64,000 nucleotides of DNA, from assembly GCA_963682025.1 (NCBI GenBank), contig OY821521.1, positions 193,593,075 through 193,657,074 on the forward strand, given 5' to 3'. Origin of the DNA: Cordilura impudica (taxonomy: Eukaryota; Arthropoda; Insecta; Diptera; Scathophagidae). The notes beneath the pieces were generated by a model that was given only the letters and a program-made list of their open reading frames with translations, was not told the origin of the DNA and made no database searches. Position 1 is the first letter of the stretch, and every line of letters starts with the position of its first letter. A program made the translations under genes and the position numbers. Below are positions 1-10,457 of this stretch, one piece after another.

Positions 1-440
1 ATATAAGTAAATGCATATTTGAACTTTGAACCAAATGCGCGTCCAGAACGCATTTTCCGATTTAGATCAAATTTTGCGCACTAAAGTTTTAAATCCAGTG
101 TCCCAATAATCCGACACGCACACCTCAAAATTCGACCCAAAAATTTTTTTCATACAAACCGCTGTCACACTAATGTATATACATATATATAGCTCCTCTT
201 CTCAATCTAAACTAATCTAACCCAAAGAAAAATTAGAAATAACTAAAAATCTCTTTAATATTTTGATTTTGTTACCTAACAATTCTTGGGCTTGTGGCTC
301 CAAATGGCGCTTGAAATTAAAAAAAAATATTCCTTGATAAGTTTTTAGATGGGTCTGAATATGTCCGGCAGTAAGCAATTATTTTTCTTTGAGTGTAAAT
401 ACTTTAACTTCCTTTAACTTTCTTTATTTAAATTTATTTA
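1..440. other. AT-rich DNA, nothing recognised
   Basis: There is no ORF of note and no repeat matching the families described elsewhere in this window. The first 160 bases are less AT-rich than what follows and could be an old repeat edge. Confidence 0.4.
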
Positions 441-444
441 TTTA

Positions 445-450
<6 letters not shown>

Positions 451-494
<44 letters not shown>
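451..494. repeat. (TA)n microsatellite
   Basis: An uninterrupted run of about 22 TA units, preceded by imperfect TATG and ATTT repeats. Confidence 0.95.
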
Positions 495-499
<5 letters not shown>

Positions 500-2012
500 T
501 TTTTTTTGGACATGTTTCCCTGTCAGCTTAATTTATTTTAAATAATGGCTGAAATTGTGCGTACCAAACAAAGACTTTTTGCTTTTTTTACAACAAATAA
601 AAATTTAACAAAAAACAAAAAAGTGGTATTGTTGTGTTGCTAAGACAATGAATACTTTGTATAACTGCATGTCCTTTCTCTTCAAAGCAAGACAAGAACT
701 GATAAGGACAATGATGAAGAAGCAAAGACAACAACAAGTAGTAAATAAATTTTGTTTCAGGTAATTATCTTTTGGCCCCAATAAGTTCATGAATCAAATT
801 AAAAAAATAACTGCCAGGGAGGTGAAGATGGAGTTTTCAATTTCGCCTTTTATCTGTTTAAACTAGCATACTCTGGCATGCTTTAAAATTTTAAATTATT
901 AAGCATAATTCATAGCACTGTTTAGGGGATGCCATAGTAGACAACAATCGTTATTTCAAAATTGATAAAAAACAAAAAAAAAAAAGAAAACTTTACTACT
1001 AATATATGTTATCTTTGGTAGTAGTTTTTAAACAGTAAATAACAACATTGTTTTAGCAGAAGATAGAACATAAAGTATTTGATAAATGTGCTGCTTCTGC
1101 TTACTAAACATGAACAAAAAAAAAGAAAAAATAAAAAAAGATATGAACAGAAAAAGTATGACATTTCTTATACGAGTATTTGTCTATAAATAATTTTTTT
1201 TATGAATGAATAAATGTATAAATGAATGTGAATGCAGTACGTTATGGAAAGTGTATGAGCGTACTTCTAAACTTAAACAAACATTTGACATTTTTGTGAC
1301 ACTGTCATAATATGTTTTGGCAGAAAGAAGTTTCGTTATTTTTTTTTTCTTTTTGTATTTCTATTTCGCTACTCCATTACTGATACTCAAAGGATATCAA
1401 GCAACATTTCAGTTTTTAAGCACATCAACTAAAGCTGAGTATTATGTTTGGAGAGCAGAAAGTACGAGTGCTCGTACCTAGTCGTTTAGTTCTTACAAAA
1501 GAAAAAAAATAGTTAAATACTTCATAAAGTTTATTTTTTTTTGCAAAAAATATTTTGATGAAAATAAATATCCACAAAGCGTTAGAAATTAAATAACATA
1601 AACGTTTTTTTGCAATTCTTAATGTGGTATGTGAATTCTTATGATCCGGATGATTTTTGGGAAATTTTTCATATTTTTTGTGGGGTCGGTACAGGGTTAC
1701 TGAAAGCTTTTTAAAAAAAAACCGGGTTTAAGAAACTAAAAATGTTTGTATTTTTTTTTTCTGAAGAATTCTAGCATTCTGAAAAAAATTCCGTGGTTAC
1801 AATTAAAGGTAAATCCAAGTGCCCCTTAAACTACTTAAATATATCGTGAATATTTTTTTATTTTGCTGATTTATCTGATTTTGTGAAAATAGAGCAACAG
1901 AGAACAAAATTTGTGCTTCATAGCCTTATTTTTTCGGTATAAAATCGGTTTTTATTTGGCTTCAGAAATGATCTGCTTTTTGGAAATAAACCACCATATA
2001 ATATTTCTTTTT
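500..2012. other. AT-rich intergenic DNA
   Basis: Only short ORFs occur here, built mostly of lysine, phenylalanine and asparagine codons and typical of random AT-rich sequence. No repeat family or RNA gene was recognised. Confidence 0.4.
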
Positions 2013-2765
2013 TATACCCTCCACCCCAGTGTGCCGAGGGTATATATAAGTTTGTCATTCCGTGTGTAATTATTAGAAAAAAAATTCTGAACCCCAAAAA
2101 GTATATATATTTGTGATCCTTATAACAAGCGGAGTCTGTCTGTCCGTCTGTCGAAATCACGATGACGGCTTCAGCCGGGTATCTAGGGTGCTCTTCGGTA
2201 AAAAAATGATTCAGTAACATCCTGAGAAATTTTATATTTAAAATTAACCAAATCGGTTGATTCAGTCACGAGAATTTAATGAAGAAGTAAAAAAATTCTT
2301 GAAAGAAATACGATTTGTCTATGTTGTTCTTGTTACGATCATGCCCTCAATAGAATAACTGGGGCGCACGTTTTCAGTGAGAATCATTGACCAACATCAT
2401 GAAAAATCATGAAAATCGGTTTAATAGATCCCGAGAAATCACTGAAGAAGTAAAAAAATTGAAAAAATATATGTTTCTGTATTGTTCTTCTTGTTATTCT
2501 AAATTTTATATTGTCATCATAGCTTGACTTGTTGTTTTTGTGTCCTTGTGGTAATAATATAATAAAAACTAAATCTTTGTACATTTTTTTTATCAACTCT
2601 GGTAGAAAAATTAAAAAGTTTCCATTGTTTTGGCCTCACAAAAAAATTTTTTTAGATCATTTTTGTCATCGTCACGAGCACGCCTGCAAAGTTTCAGATC
2701 GAGTGGGTCACGATATAGGGTTAAAAATCGATCCAAAATTTTGACAACAGACAGACACTACGAGT
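2013..2765 (-). repeat. INE-1/mini-me-like dispersed repeat (family E)
   Basis: The segment opens with a short inverted repeat (ATACCCTCCACC, then GAGGGTATATATAAG) and continues with TTTGTCATTCCG, AGTATATATAT, GTCTGTCTGTCCGTCTGTC. The same order is found on the other strand at 6000-6356. TATA and GTCY proto-microsatellites round a conserved core are the hallmark of the mini-me/INE-1-type elements of flies. Inside, a block (AATCGGTT, then GAGAA and GAAGAAGTAAAAAAATT) occurs twice, at about 2250-2300 and 2410-2462, showing a local tandem duplication. A second group of GACAGACAGAC-type bases closes it near 2745. The family name is from recall of fly repeats and was not checked by a search. Confidence 0.6.
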
Positions 2766-2769
2766 TAAT

Positions 2770-4030
2770 ATAAAGGGAGTAAAAATTGACCAACATCTAA
2801 AGCAAATAATGCTAAACTACCTGTTTTTAGGAAAAAACAATGTAAATTTACCAAAAAAAATTTTTTTTTGTATGAATTTATTAAAAAAAAAAAAACAATA
2901 ACTTTTGATGTTGTTGTATTTTTTGTGTGTAATATTTACATATACATACATACATATATTAAATAATAAAATAATATACATATATTCTATACATATATGT
3001 ATGTATATCTATTATAACCGCATATTAGAAATCGGTATATTATTTCATTTATATAAAATTCTGCAATATTTTGTTTTAAGGAAAATACATTTCTTTTGCA
3101 TTAACAGAGTCTCACTTCATTATGCTCAGTGTGACTATGCCACAGTAGATGGCGCCACAATTTTTGTTCTAGCAATTTCTATTTTAACATGAGTGTCAAC
3201 ATTTTCAATTAGATATCAAACACAACAATTTTAAAAATATACACAGAGCTGAGTAAACAAGAAGCAATGTTTTTTTTTTTTTTGCTTTAAAAACAGTTCT
3301 ACATAGTTATATAAAATTATTATTCTGCTTTACCTACAAAACAGCCGATTGCGATTACATATAATTTTTAAAAATTGTTTATAATTACTAAAGCATTATT
3401 ATTCACATAAATGCAAAATTGCTCCTAGTGTGTCAAAAAACGGGTTGTGTCAAAAACGGTGGATTCTGGTACCTAAAAGGGTGTAGAAACTTTAAATGCT
3501 TTAAAAATTTAAAAATTAAAAAAAAAAAAAAAAATTGTATGAAAAAACAATATTTCCTACAATTTGCAAACGAATTTCGAGTGCTGAGTAAGAGTGCTAT
3601 ACTAGTAAAACATAAATCAGGTAACTGCTTCCGAAAAAAGATAAAAAAATTAAACAAAATTTGTCCATACAATTATATGTTTGGATTTTTTAGTTTAAAT
3701 TAAGTGCAAACTGGTTGTTGGCAAGTGCAACTATAAGAGATTGAGAATTCGAGGTTAAACAGAATTTTAAAGGTTCAACGATTTTGAGAGCAAAAAAACT
3801 AAATTTTAAATGTGAACAAAATTTTGAGTTGAATTGAATACTTTTTATTTGTTTTGAGAAGCATAAAATTAATGTTTCATAATTTTTTGAGAAGAAATAT
3901 GGTTTTGTAGGAGCCTTAAATATTTAGTGAATTTCTGTAGTGTAATAAATGTGAGACCGTAAAAAGCTTTTTTAAGATCAGACACAAATTTTGAGATGAA
4001 TAAAAATTTCTAGTTTATGAATTAATTTAA
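2770..4030. other. AT-rich intergenic DNA
   Basis: The region holds TACA/TATG-rich tracts near 2940-3010, several poly(T) runs and short spurious ORFs. No gene, RNA or repeat family was recognised. Confidence 0.4.
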
Positions 4031-4396
4031 CTAGCAGATTCTGTCGCTCGAAATTCGATTGCAATTTCTAGCCAACATTATTTCTCAACTTAGCCAATTC
4101 ACAAACCAACATTATTTTGGTTTATTGTTATTGTGAATGAAGAAAAAAAACTCATTAACAAACACATTAACAAATTTAATAAACACACACATAGCATATA
4201 TATAACTTTATGTATGTATTAGTACCAACTTTAAATGCAATTTATTCAAAATAATGAAAAAAAAAAAATTTTAAATCTGTAAATCTGGTGAACAGTTAAA
4301 AAAAATACCTTTCAAATAAAAAACGCTTGGTCAAAATCGGGATAAAACGGTAGAACAAAACATCGGTAACAAGATCTCGCCTAGCCTATTAATATT
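4031..4396 (+). repeat. interspersed repeat family A, copy 1
   Basis: Family A is a roughly 310-510-bp repeat found about 14 times in this window. Its 5' end reads CTAGCAGA followed by a self-complementary core CTCGAAATTCGAG and GCAAATTCTAGG. Middle blocks are ATTAACAAATTTAATAAACA, TTTTATGTATGTGTTAGTAG and AATACCTTTCAAAT. The 3' end reads AAATCGCCTAGCCTATTAAT and ATTATAGAT. This copy has all blocks and belongs to the shorter form, which carries TATTGTGAATGAAGA in the middle. No coding capacity and no poly(A) tail were seen. Its class is unknown; it could be a Helitron-like, MITE-like or SINE-like element. Confidence 0.8.
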
Positions 4397-4399
4397 ATA

Positions 4400-5190
4400 A
4401 ATATGATTGATATTATCTACTAATACATATTTATGTATGTTTTCGTATGTTGTACTCGTAAACACTACACCATGCGAAATCCTGCCAAGGGCCAGTATAT
4501 CCATAAATTCTTTTTAAATTTTTAAATTACCTTTCTTTTCTTGTTCGTGAATATTTAAATATTTTTACAACAAGTGAATATTTTAAAAAGTTTAACTGTA
4601 TCCCTGCAAGAATTAAGCATATTTTTTCTTCTCACTTTGAGTCAAAGGTATCCAATAATATTCATATTTTTCAGCAGACTAACTAACAAATTGGTTTCCT
4701 TGTTTTTTTTCGTATTTCCAGGAATTTTTCGTTTATTATTCTTTCTTTCAAAAGAAGAAATCATAGTCATTTGCAGACATTTTTTTAAAATTTTCCATAC
4801 ACAATCATTGATAGTCGTATTGGAATATATACATATACAATGTTACACATGACAATAACAGCGGAAATTCGAGGAAATTACACATTATTGATGAATGTTC
4901 TATATTAATGTTGTTTTATATCATAGCACTACAGTATAATTTATTTTTATGGTATGATTTGTAACGCAGTGAGTTTGTTTTCAAATTATTTATAAGCAAT
5001 AATAAGATAAATAGTAATAACACATAATATAGAATACTTTATATAATTTACTTAGAAACAAAGAAAATTTTGGAAAAAATTAATTTTTACACTTAGAAGA
5101 AAGATTACGAAAGAAAATTAATGAAAAATTAGGGATTGTTTTCAACATTTTTATACTAAAGCCTGACGTAAAAAGTTAGGTTCGGTAAAC
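4400..5190. other. AT-rich intergenic DNA
   Basis: A 92-codon ORF at 4574-4852 is rich in Phe, Leu and Ile with no recognisable motif, as expected by chance in AT-rich DNA. Nothing else was recognised. Confidence 0.4.
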
Positions 5191-5430
5191 CTACTCTTAA
5201 AGCTAAAAGAGCTGGAATATTAAAAAAGGCAAGATTAAAAAAAACAGTTCGTTAAAAAAAAATTCTGTGGTGAAAATTAGAAACTTTATAAACCTTCTGC
5301 TTAAAAAAGTCAATTTTATTACAAATTAAACTTTTTGAAATTGGTCTTTTTTTAAAAAGTGAATTTTTTTAAAAGTAGCTTTTTTCTTCAAAGAGCACTT
5401 TATCTTAAACAAGTACGTGCATTAAATTCG
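5190..5430. repeat. degenerate edge of the GTACCTTTT minisatellite
   Basis: Runs of TTAAAAAA spaced by short GT- or CT-containing words resemble the better-kept array at 6782-7620 but are strongly diverged. Family A copy 2 follows directly. Confidence 0.45.
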
Positions 5431-5486
5431 GTTATGGGGTTTACCTTTATATAAATATCTGGACTTATTGCACTATTTATGACAAA

Positions 5487-5995
5487 CTAGCAGAGCCCAG
5501 CCCTCGAAATTCGAGTGCAAATTCTAGGAAATTTTATTTTTTCTTTAAATTTTTTCTTTCAAGGTTTTTTAATCCATATATATAAAAAATTTATAAATTT
5601 TTAAATAAAGTTCATTAAATTTTAATTTTTAAATAAAATTCAATGAAGTTCATCATAAATATTTGTATAACACACAGAAGGTATATAACTGGGTTTGTTA
5701 ATAAATAATTTTATAAGAGCCTAAAGATATGCTAATCTATTTTAGCCAATTCGCAAGACCACACAAAATTTAATAAACACACACAGATCTGTATAGTTTT
5801 TTATTTGAAGCTTAAATCTGTGTTTTATGTATGTGGTAGTAGCAACTTTAAATAAATTTTACTCCAACAAATTTACCAAATGGTGCATATGTGTAAAGAA
5901 ATACCTTTCAAATGGTATATTTTTTATCAAAATCCGTTGGAATTGAAGGTGAAGAATATGTCACAAGAAATCACCTTGCCTATTAATAGTATAGA
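5487..5995 (+). repeat. interspersed repeat family A, copy 2 (long form)
   Basis: It starts CTAGCAGAGCCCAGCCCTCG and ends TTGCCTATTAATAGTATAGA. The long form has an extra block (TTGTTAATAAATAATTTTAT then AAGAGCC) absent from copy 1, and a GTTTTTTATTTGAAGCTTAA block. The 3' part runs straight into INE-1-like sequence. Confidence 0.8.
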
Positions 5996-5999
5996 GATA

Positions 6000-6356
6000 A
6001 ACATAATAATTAAAAAAGCAAACAATTCGATAAACTTAATACAAAATCATTACAACAAACTCACTGAATTTTTAAAAATTTTTTGAGATGTGTCCGTAGT
6101 TGAAGTCACGCCCTGGAACAATGTAGTGCGATTTATCCCAAGTTTATCAAGACAAAAGGTTTATTTTGTGACTGAGAGTACATTATACAGACAGACAACA
6201 GACGGATGGATGGACAGCCTAACATCTCTATATTGACTGGAGTTATTGTAACACATATACACATGTACTTTATGGGGACGCAATTCTAATTTAGATGCGT
6301 TACAAACGGAATGACAAGATGATATATACCCTCTGCACAGCGTGTGGAGGGCTTAA
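6000..6356 (+). repeat. INE-1/mini-me-like dispersed repeat (family E), second copy
   Basis: Reading on the opposite strand reproduces the start of the 2013-2765 copy: CCCTCCACACGC, GAGGGTATATAT, TTGTCATTCCGTTTGTAACG, then GACAGACAGAC and GACGGATGGATGGAC on this strand. The internal words ATTACAACAAACTCACTGAA and GGTTTATTTTGTGA recur in diverged form at 46335-46530. Confidence 0.6.
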
Positions 6357-6423
6357 AAGTTTTTTTTTTTTAAAGTAGATTCTATTACAAAAAATTACAT
6401 TTTCTTAAAAAAGTAAATTTATA

Positions 6424-6780
6424 ATATTAGCAGGCTAGGCGATTTTTTGTTACCGATTTTTGGTTTTACCATTTTATCCCTCTTTTGACCAAACGTATAT
6501 TATTTGAAACGTATTTCTTTTTAGCTGTTCCCCAGATTTACAGATTTTTAAATTTTTTCCGTTATTTTGAGTAAATTGTATTTAAAGTTGCTACTAACAC
6601 ATACATAAAATTATACGTATGCTATGTGTGTGTTTATTAAATTTGTTAATGTGTTTGTTAATGAGTTTGTCATCTTCATTCACAATAATAATAAACCAAA
6701 AAAGTGTTGGTGTGTGAATTGGTTAACTTGAAAGTTGCCTAGAAATTGCACTCGAATTTCGAGCGCAGGAATCTGCTAGT
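6424..6780 (-). repeat. interspersed repeat family A, copy 3
   Basis: This is a reverse-strand short-form copy: GGCTAGGCGATTTTTTGTTA at the left and CGAATTTCGAGCGCAGGAAT, then CTGCTAG, at the right. It lies in opposite orientation to copy 2, about 430 bp away, and abuts the GTACCTTTT array on both sides. Confidence 0.8.
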
Positions 6781-6781
6781 G

Positions 6782-7620
6782 TTCAAAAAAGCGGTAACTA
6801 TTCATGAAAAAGTACCTTTTAGTAAAAAATTACCGTTCAAAAAAAGTAGAAAAGTACCTCTTTTAAATAGAGTACCATTTCTTAAAAAATGCCGCTACTT
6901 AAAAAAGAGGAGTTTCTTAGAAAACAACCTTTCATAAAAACCACCTTTTGCTAAAGTAAAACCAATTCTTTAAAAATGTCTTTTCTGAAAACGATTTTCT
7001 TAAAAAAAAACTCTCTTAAGAAACTTTTCTTTAACAAAACACTTTTTCTTTAATAATTACGTTTCCTTAAAAAAAGTTTCCTTAAAAAAGTAATAGTACA
7101 TCTTCTTATAAGGGTGCCTTTTCTTAAAAAGATATGTTTTTTTTTTTGTAAAAAGTTCCTTTCTTTAAGAAGTCAATTTTTTTAAAAGGACACATTGTCT
7201 TAATAAGTAGCTTCTCTTGAAAAAGTACCTTTTATGAAAAAAAGAACTTTTCTTAAAAAAGTAACTATTCCCCAAAAAAAGTACCTTTTCTTAAAGTAGT
7301 ACCTTTCTAAAAAGCACATCTTAAAAAGTACGTTTTCTATAAAAGTAGCCTTTCATAGAAAAGCTTAATATCATAATAAAGTACACTTACTTAAATTAGT
7401 AACTTTCTGAAGAAAACATTTTGTTTAGAAGTCCATTTTGTTAAAAGAGTTATTATTTCTTAAAAAAATTAATTTTCAAAAAAATAACTTTTTTCAAATT
7501 AGTAATTTTTTTAAGGAAGTACCATTACTTCAAAAGTATATTTCTGAAAAAATAGTACAAACTTAGAAAAATACATATCTGCTATAATCCTAACTTTTGT
7601 GAAAAAGGTAGTTTTTCTTA
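6782..7620. repeat. GTACCTTTT minisatellite, array 1a
   Basis: The core is about 17-20 bp, roughly AAAAAGTACCTTTTCTTA, repeated tens of times with many substitutions and small indels. Apparent ORFs in it (for example 6746-6937, with Lys/Phe/Pro-rich product) are artefacts of the repeat. The same core occurs at 9040-9975 and, on the other strand, at 36645-39115; a variant with TATAAAA instead of TCTTAAA is at 24020-25060. Confidence 0.85.
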
Positions 7621-7911
7621 ACCCATCCGCTCGGCTGTTCAATTTTTCAAACAGTAAAAAATCACTTTTTTTCCAAAAAATTATTAATATATGAAAAAGG
7701 TAGAATTTCACGTAAATTTTGTTACGAATGATAAGTCTCATCTATGACCAGCTGAAATAAAAATCTCATCCCATGACCACCCTCCTCTCCGCCGATACTA
7801 GGTGCACATTTCTGCAACCCTAATTTTTAGACACAAATAAAAGAATAATCATGAGGAATTATTACCAAATGTAACTATTTTATAAAAAATTTTTAACATG
7901 TGTTAAATGTA
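7621..7911. other. spacer between the minisatellite and the mariner
   Basis: AT-rich sequence with no recognised feature except the TA dinucleotide at 7910-7911 that serves as the mariner target. Confidence 0.4.
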
Positions 7912-8049
7912 CGAGGGCAGATCAATCAAAATTTTGAGCAAGTTCCGTCATTTACTTTGCGTTTAACAGCTGTTCAAAGCATACAACCTCGTGTTTTTTT
8001 TTTTAATGGAAAAAACCGTCAACCAAACCAAGAAAAAGGTTGATAAATA

Positions 8050-8597
8050 CTATGGGGACTCTGCACCATCGATTTCAATGGCAAAAAGTGCTTTACTGAC
8101 TTTCGTTGTGGTCGCACGAATACAAATGACGCTGAACGTTCCGGACGGCCAACTGAGGTCAACCCGAAAATGTCGAAAAAATCCGCGATATAGTGTTGGC
8201 CGATCGAAGACAAAAAGTGGATGAGATTGTTGATGCCATAGGTATTTCATATGGTAGTACGGTTTCGATTTTAAATGATCAGTGGGTTTAAGAAAGCTGT
8301 CTGCAAGATGGGTGCCGTGTTTGCGCTCAATTGACCATAAACTAAATCGTGTGACAACTTCAAAGGACTGTTTGCAGTTATTTAACCGCAACTCGAATAA
8401 GTTTTTGCGGCGTTTTGTAACTGTGGATGAAACATGAATCCATTACAACACTCCGGAGACCAAGCAGCAGTTTAAACAATGGCTTTCTCCGGGTGAACCA
8501 GCTCCGAAGAAGTTTGTTGGCCAATAAGGTGATGGCAACAGTTTTTTGGGACGCACGCGGGATAATCCACGTCGATCACCTCCACGTTGATTACGTG
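8050..8597 (+). pseudogene. mariner transposase pseudogene
   Basis: Coding similarity is spread over three frames: 8085-8210 (DAERSGRP region), 8195-8280 (VDEIVDAIGISYG) and 8282-8520 (LRSIDHKLNRVTTSKDCLQL, FVTVDETWIHYN). A fourth piece at 8520-8595 reads KVMATVFWDARGIIHVDHLH. These are established conserved mariner segments with two of the DD(34)D residues. Frameshifts and the inserted repeat exclude expression of a working enzyme. Confidence 0.85.
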
Positions 8598-8826
8598 CTT
8601 GAATTCTAACTTGGTTCTTTTCATCAAATATATATGAATTTAACTTTTTTCCAAACAAACTATCTACTGCTTTTGGTTACTGATGAGGGTTGGTGACTCT
8701 TCCTGAAACAGCTGTTTAACCTGTCATGCAGAATATAGATCAGTTTTTGAAACAAATGTGCTAATGTTTTTGCTTTATTTAAAGTAAAAATATTTAATCT
8801 TGAGCCTGAATAATTTCAAACTCAAT
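8598..8826 (-). repeat. family B element, half copy inside the mariner
   Basis: It matches in reverse the first half of the copies at 22194 and 63269: GAATTTAACTTTTTTCCAAA, ATCTACTGCTTTTGGTTACT, AACCTGTCATGCAGAATATA, CTTGAGCCTGAATAATTTCA. Only one terminal arm is present, so this is a truncated insertion or one arm left after deletion. Confidence 0.8.
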
Positions 8827-9039
8827 CAATAATTTTTTTTTGCAAAAAAAAAAAAACTGTGTTCCATTCTAAAAGTTACGGACTTATTGAGCCGCCCTCG
8901 TACATGCGTGATCCCACATATGTGTAAACTTGACTGTTCGAAATTTCGAACTACTAAAACTTGAGTGACATTTCTCATTCTTTTTGTTATAACTGTTTTA
9001 TCGACCAGATTTTATAATTCAGAGGGTTCTAATCGCCGT

Positions 9040-9975
9040 AAAAGAGTACGTTTTCCCAAAAAATAAAAAATAAAATTGAAACCCGGAGCGAAATGGGTTA
9101 AAAACATTTTTGTAATAAAGTAACCAAACTTGAAAAAATACATTTTTAAAAACTACATTTTCTTTAGATATTACTTTTTTTAAACTACCCTTTTCTTAAA
9201 AATTTACCTTTTCTCAAAAATAACTTTTTCTTTAAGAAGGGCTTTTATCTTAACAACATGCTTTTTCTAAAATAGTATATTTTTTAATACGTAACTTCTT
9301 AAAAATTACCATTTTATAGAAGTACCTTTTGCAAAAGTACCTTATTTAAAAAAGGAATTGCTTTTCTTAAAAAGAACATTTTTCCAACCAGTATTTTTTC
9401 TTAAAAATGTACGTTTTGTTAGAAAATAGTACCTTCATTAAAAAGCTACTTTTCTTAGGAAAGTATATCTTCTTAAAAAATAAACTTCTTTTCAAAACTT
9501 ATGGTACTTTTTTTATGAACCATTTCTTAAACAATTTTATTTTCTTAAAAAAGTAAATTTTCTTAAAAAGTACATCTTCCTAAAAAAGTAACTTTTTTTA
9601 AAAAAGTATCTTTCAATAAAAAAAAAATATTTTCCTAAAAAGCGAATTTTCTTAAGAAAGTACATCTTCTTAAGAAACTAGCATTTTTAAAGTACCTTTT
9701 TTGAGAGTAAATTTTTTAAAAAATTACATTTCCGAAGCGAAGTACATATTCTTAAAAAAAGTAAATTTTCTTAAAAACATACCTTTTGTTAAAAAAGCAC
9801 ATTTTCTTACAAAAGAAACTTTTTTTAAATGTCGACTTTTCTTTTAAAAAAAACCTTTCAAAGTACCTTTTTCTTAAAAAGTAGTTTTTTTCCAAAATAT
9901 TTTTTTTTTCGTAGAAAATAGTAAAATAGTAACTTTTATTAAAAAAGTACATTTTCTTACAAAATTAAATGTTCT
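9040..9975. repeat. GTACCTTTT minisatellite, array 1b
   Basis: It continues array 1a beyond the mariner with the same core (GTACCTTTT, TTCTTAAAAA, AAGTACATCTTCTTAA). The 66-codon reverse ORF at 9752-9952 is rich in Lys and Phe and is a by-product of the repeat. Confidence 0.85.
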
Positions 9976-9979
9976 TGTA

Positions 9980-10457
9980 AATAAACTTAATATTGTACTA
10001 ATATTGTAATGTGGAACGATAAGTACCCATCAAACCACTGATCCAGCAAGATCAATTGTGAAACGAAAGTTAAATTCGTTTTCAATAATACAAGATTTCT
10101 GTCAATGGATCAAATTCTTTACATAACCAGATTTTTACTGAAAATTTCGAGATTTATTTGATCCCCTCATTAGCACCAAACCAAAAAAATAATTATTTAG
10201 ATAAAATATCACATCAAAAGTTTTTTGAGTATGGCGATAATGAAAAAAAAAAAAAATGTAAATAATTAATATGGCGATAACGAAAAAACTTTTGATATAA
10301 GCAATCGAATGTTATGATTTTATAAACAAAATAACTCAGATAAATTCCAAACATTTTCCAAAAAAATTATCATCCCAGTAGTGCTATCTTATCTTAATTT
10401 CCACAGACGGACATGCCACCATCGCATTAGCCACTCAGCTTGTTCTAGGGAGCAAAT
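9980..10457. other. non-repetitive AT-rich spacer
   Basis: No gene recognised. The phrase ATGGCGATAA(T/C)GAAAAAA occurs twice within about 50 bp near 10230-10290, a small local duplication. Confidence 0.4.

Larger units (their letters stand above)
7912..8900 (+). mobile_element. degenerate mariner-family transposon, itself interrupted
   Basis: The ends are inverted repeats (CGAGGGCAGATCAATCA at the left; TTATTGAGCCGCCCTCG at the right) and each is flanked by TA (7910-7911 and 8901-8902), the mariner target duplication. Between them lie reading-frame pieces of a mariner transposase: a helix-turn-helix part with DAERSGRP, VDEIVDAIGISYGSTVSIL, then TVDETWIHYNTPETKQQFKQ with the first catalytic Asp, and VFWDARGIIHVD with the second. 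At least three frame changes separate these pieces. The last third of the transposase, with the third Asp, is replaced by half of a family B element at 8598-8826. The copy is non-functional. Confidence 0.9.

Noticed and set aside
3110..3190. AGATGGCGCC word as another copy of repeat family G
   Set aside because: Only about 10 bases agree with the 41040 segment and the flanks do not match.
4031..4396. Family A as a Helitron or SINE
   Set aside because: No CTRR 3' end with an adjacent hairpin, no RNA polymerase III boxes and no A-tail could be seen, so no class was assigned.
4574..4852. 92-codon ORF with hydrophobic product
   Set aside because: The composition is what AT-rich random sequence gives. 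There is no signal-peptide structure followed by a mature domain, and no promoter or poly(A) context.
8443..8658. 71-codon reverse ORF overlapping the mariner
   Set aside because: It is antisense to the conserved transposase piece and crosses the junction with the family B insertion, so it is a chance frame.
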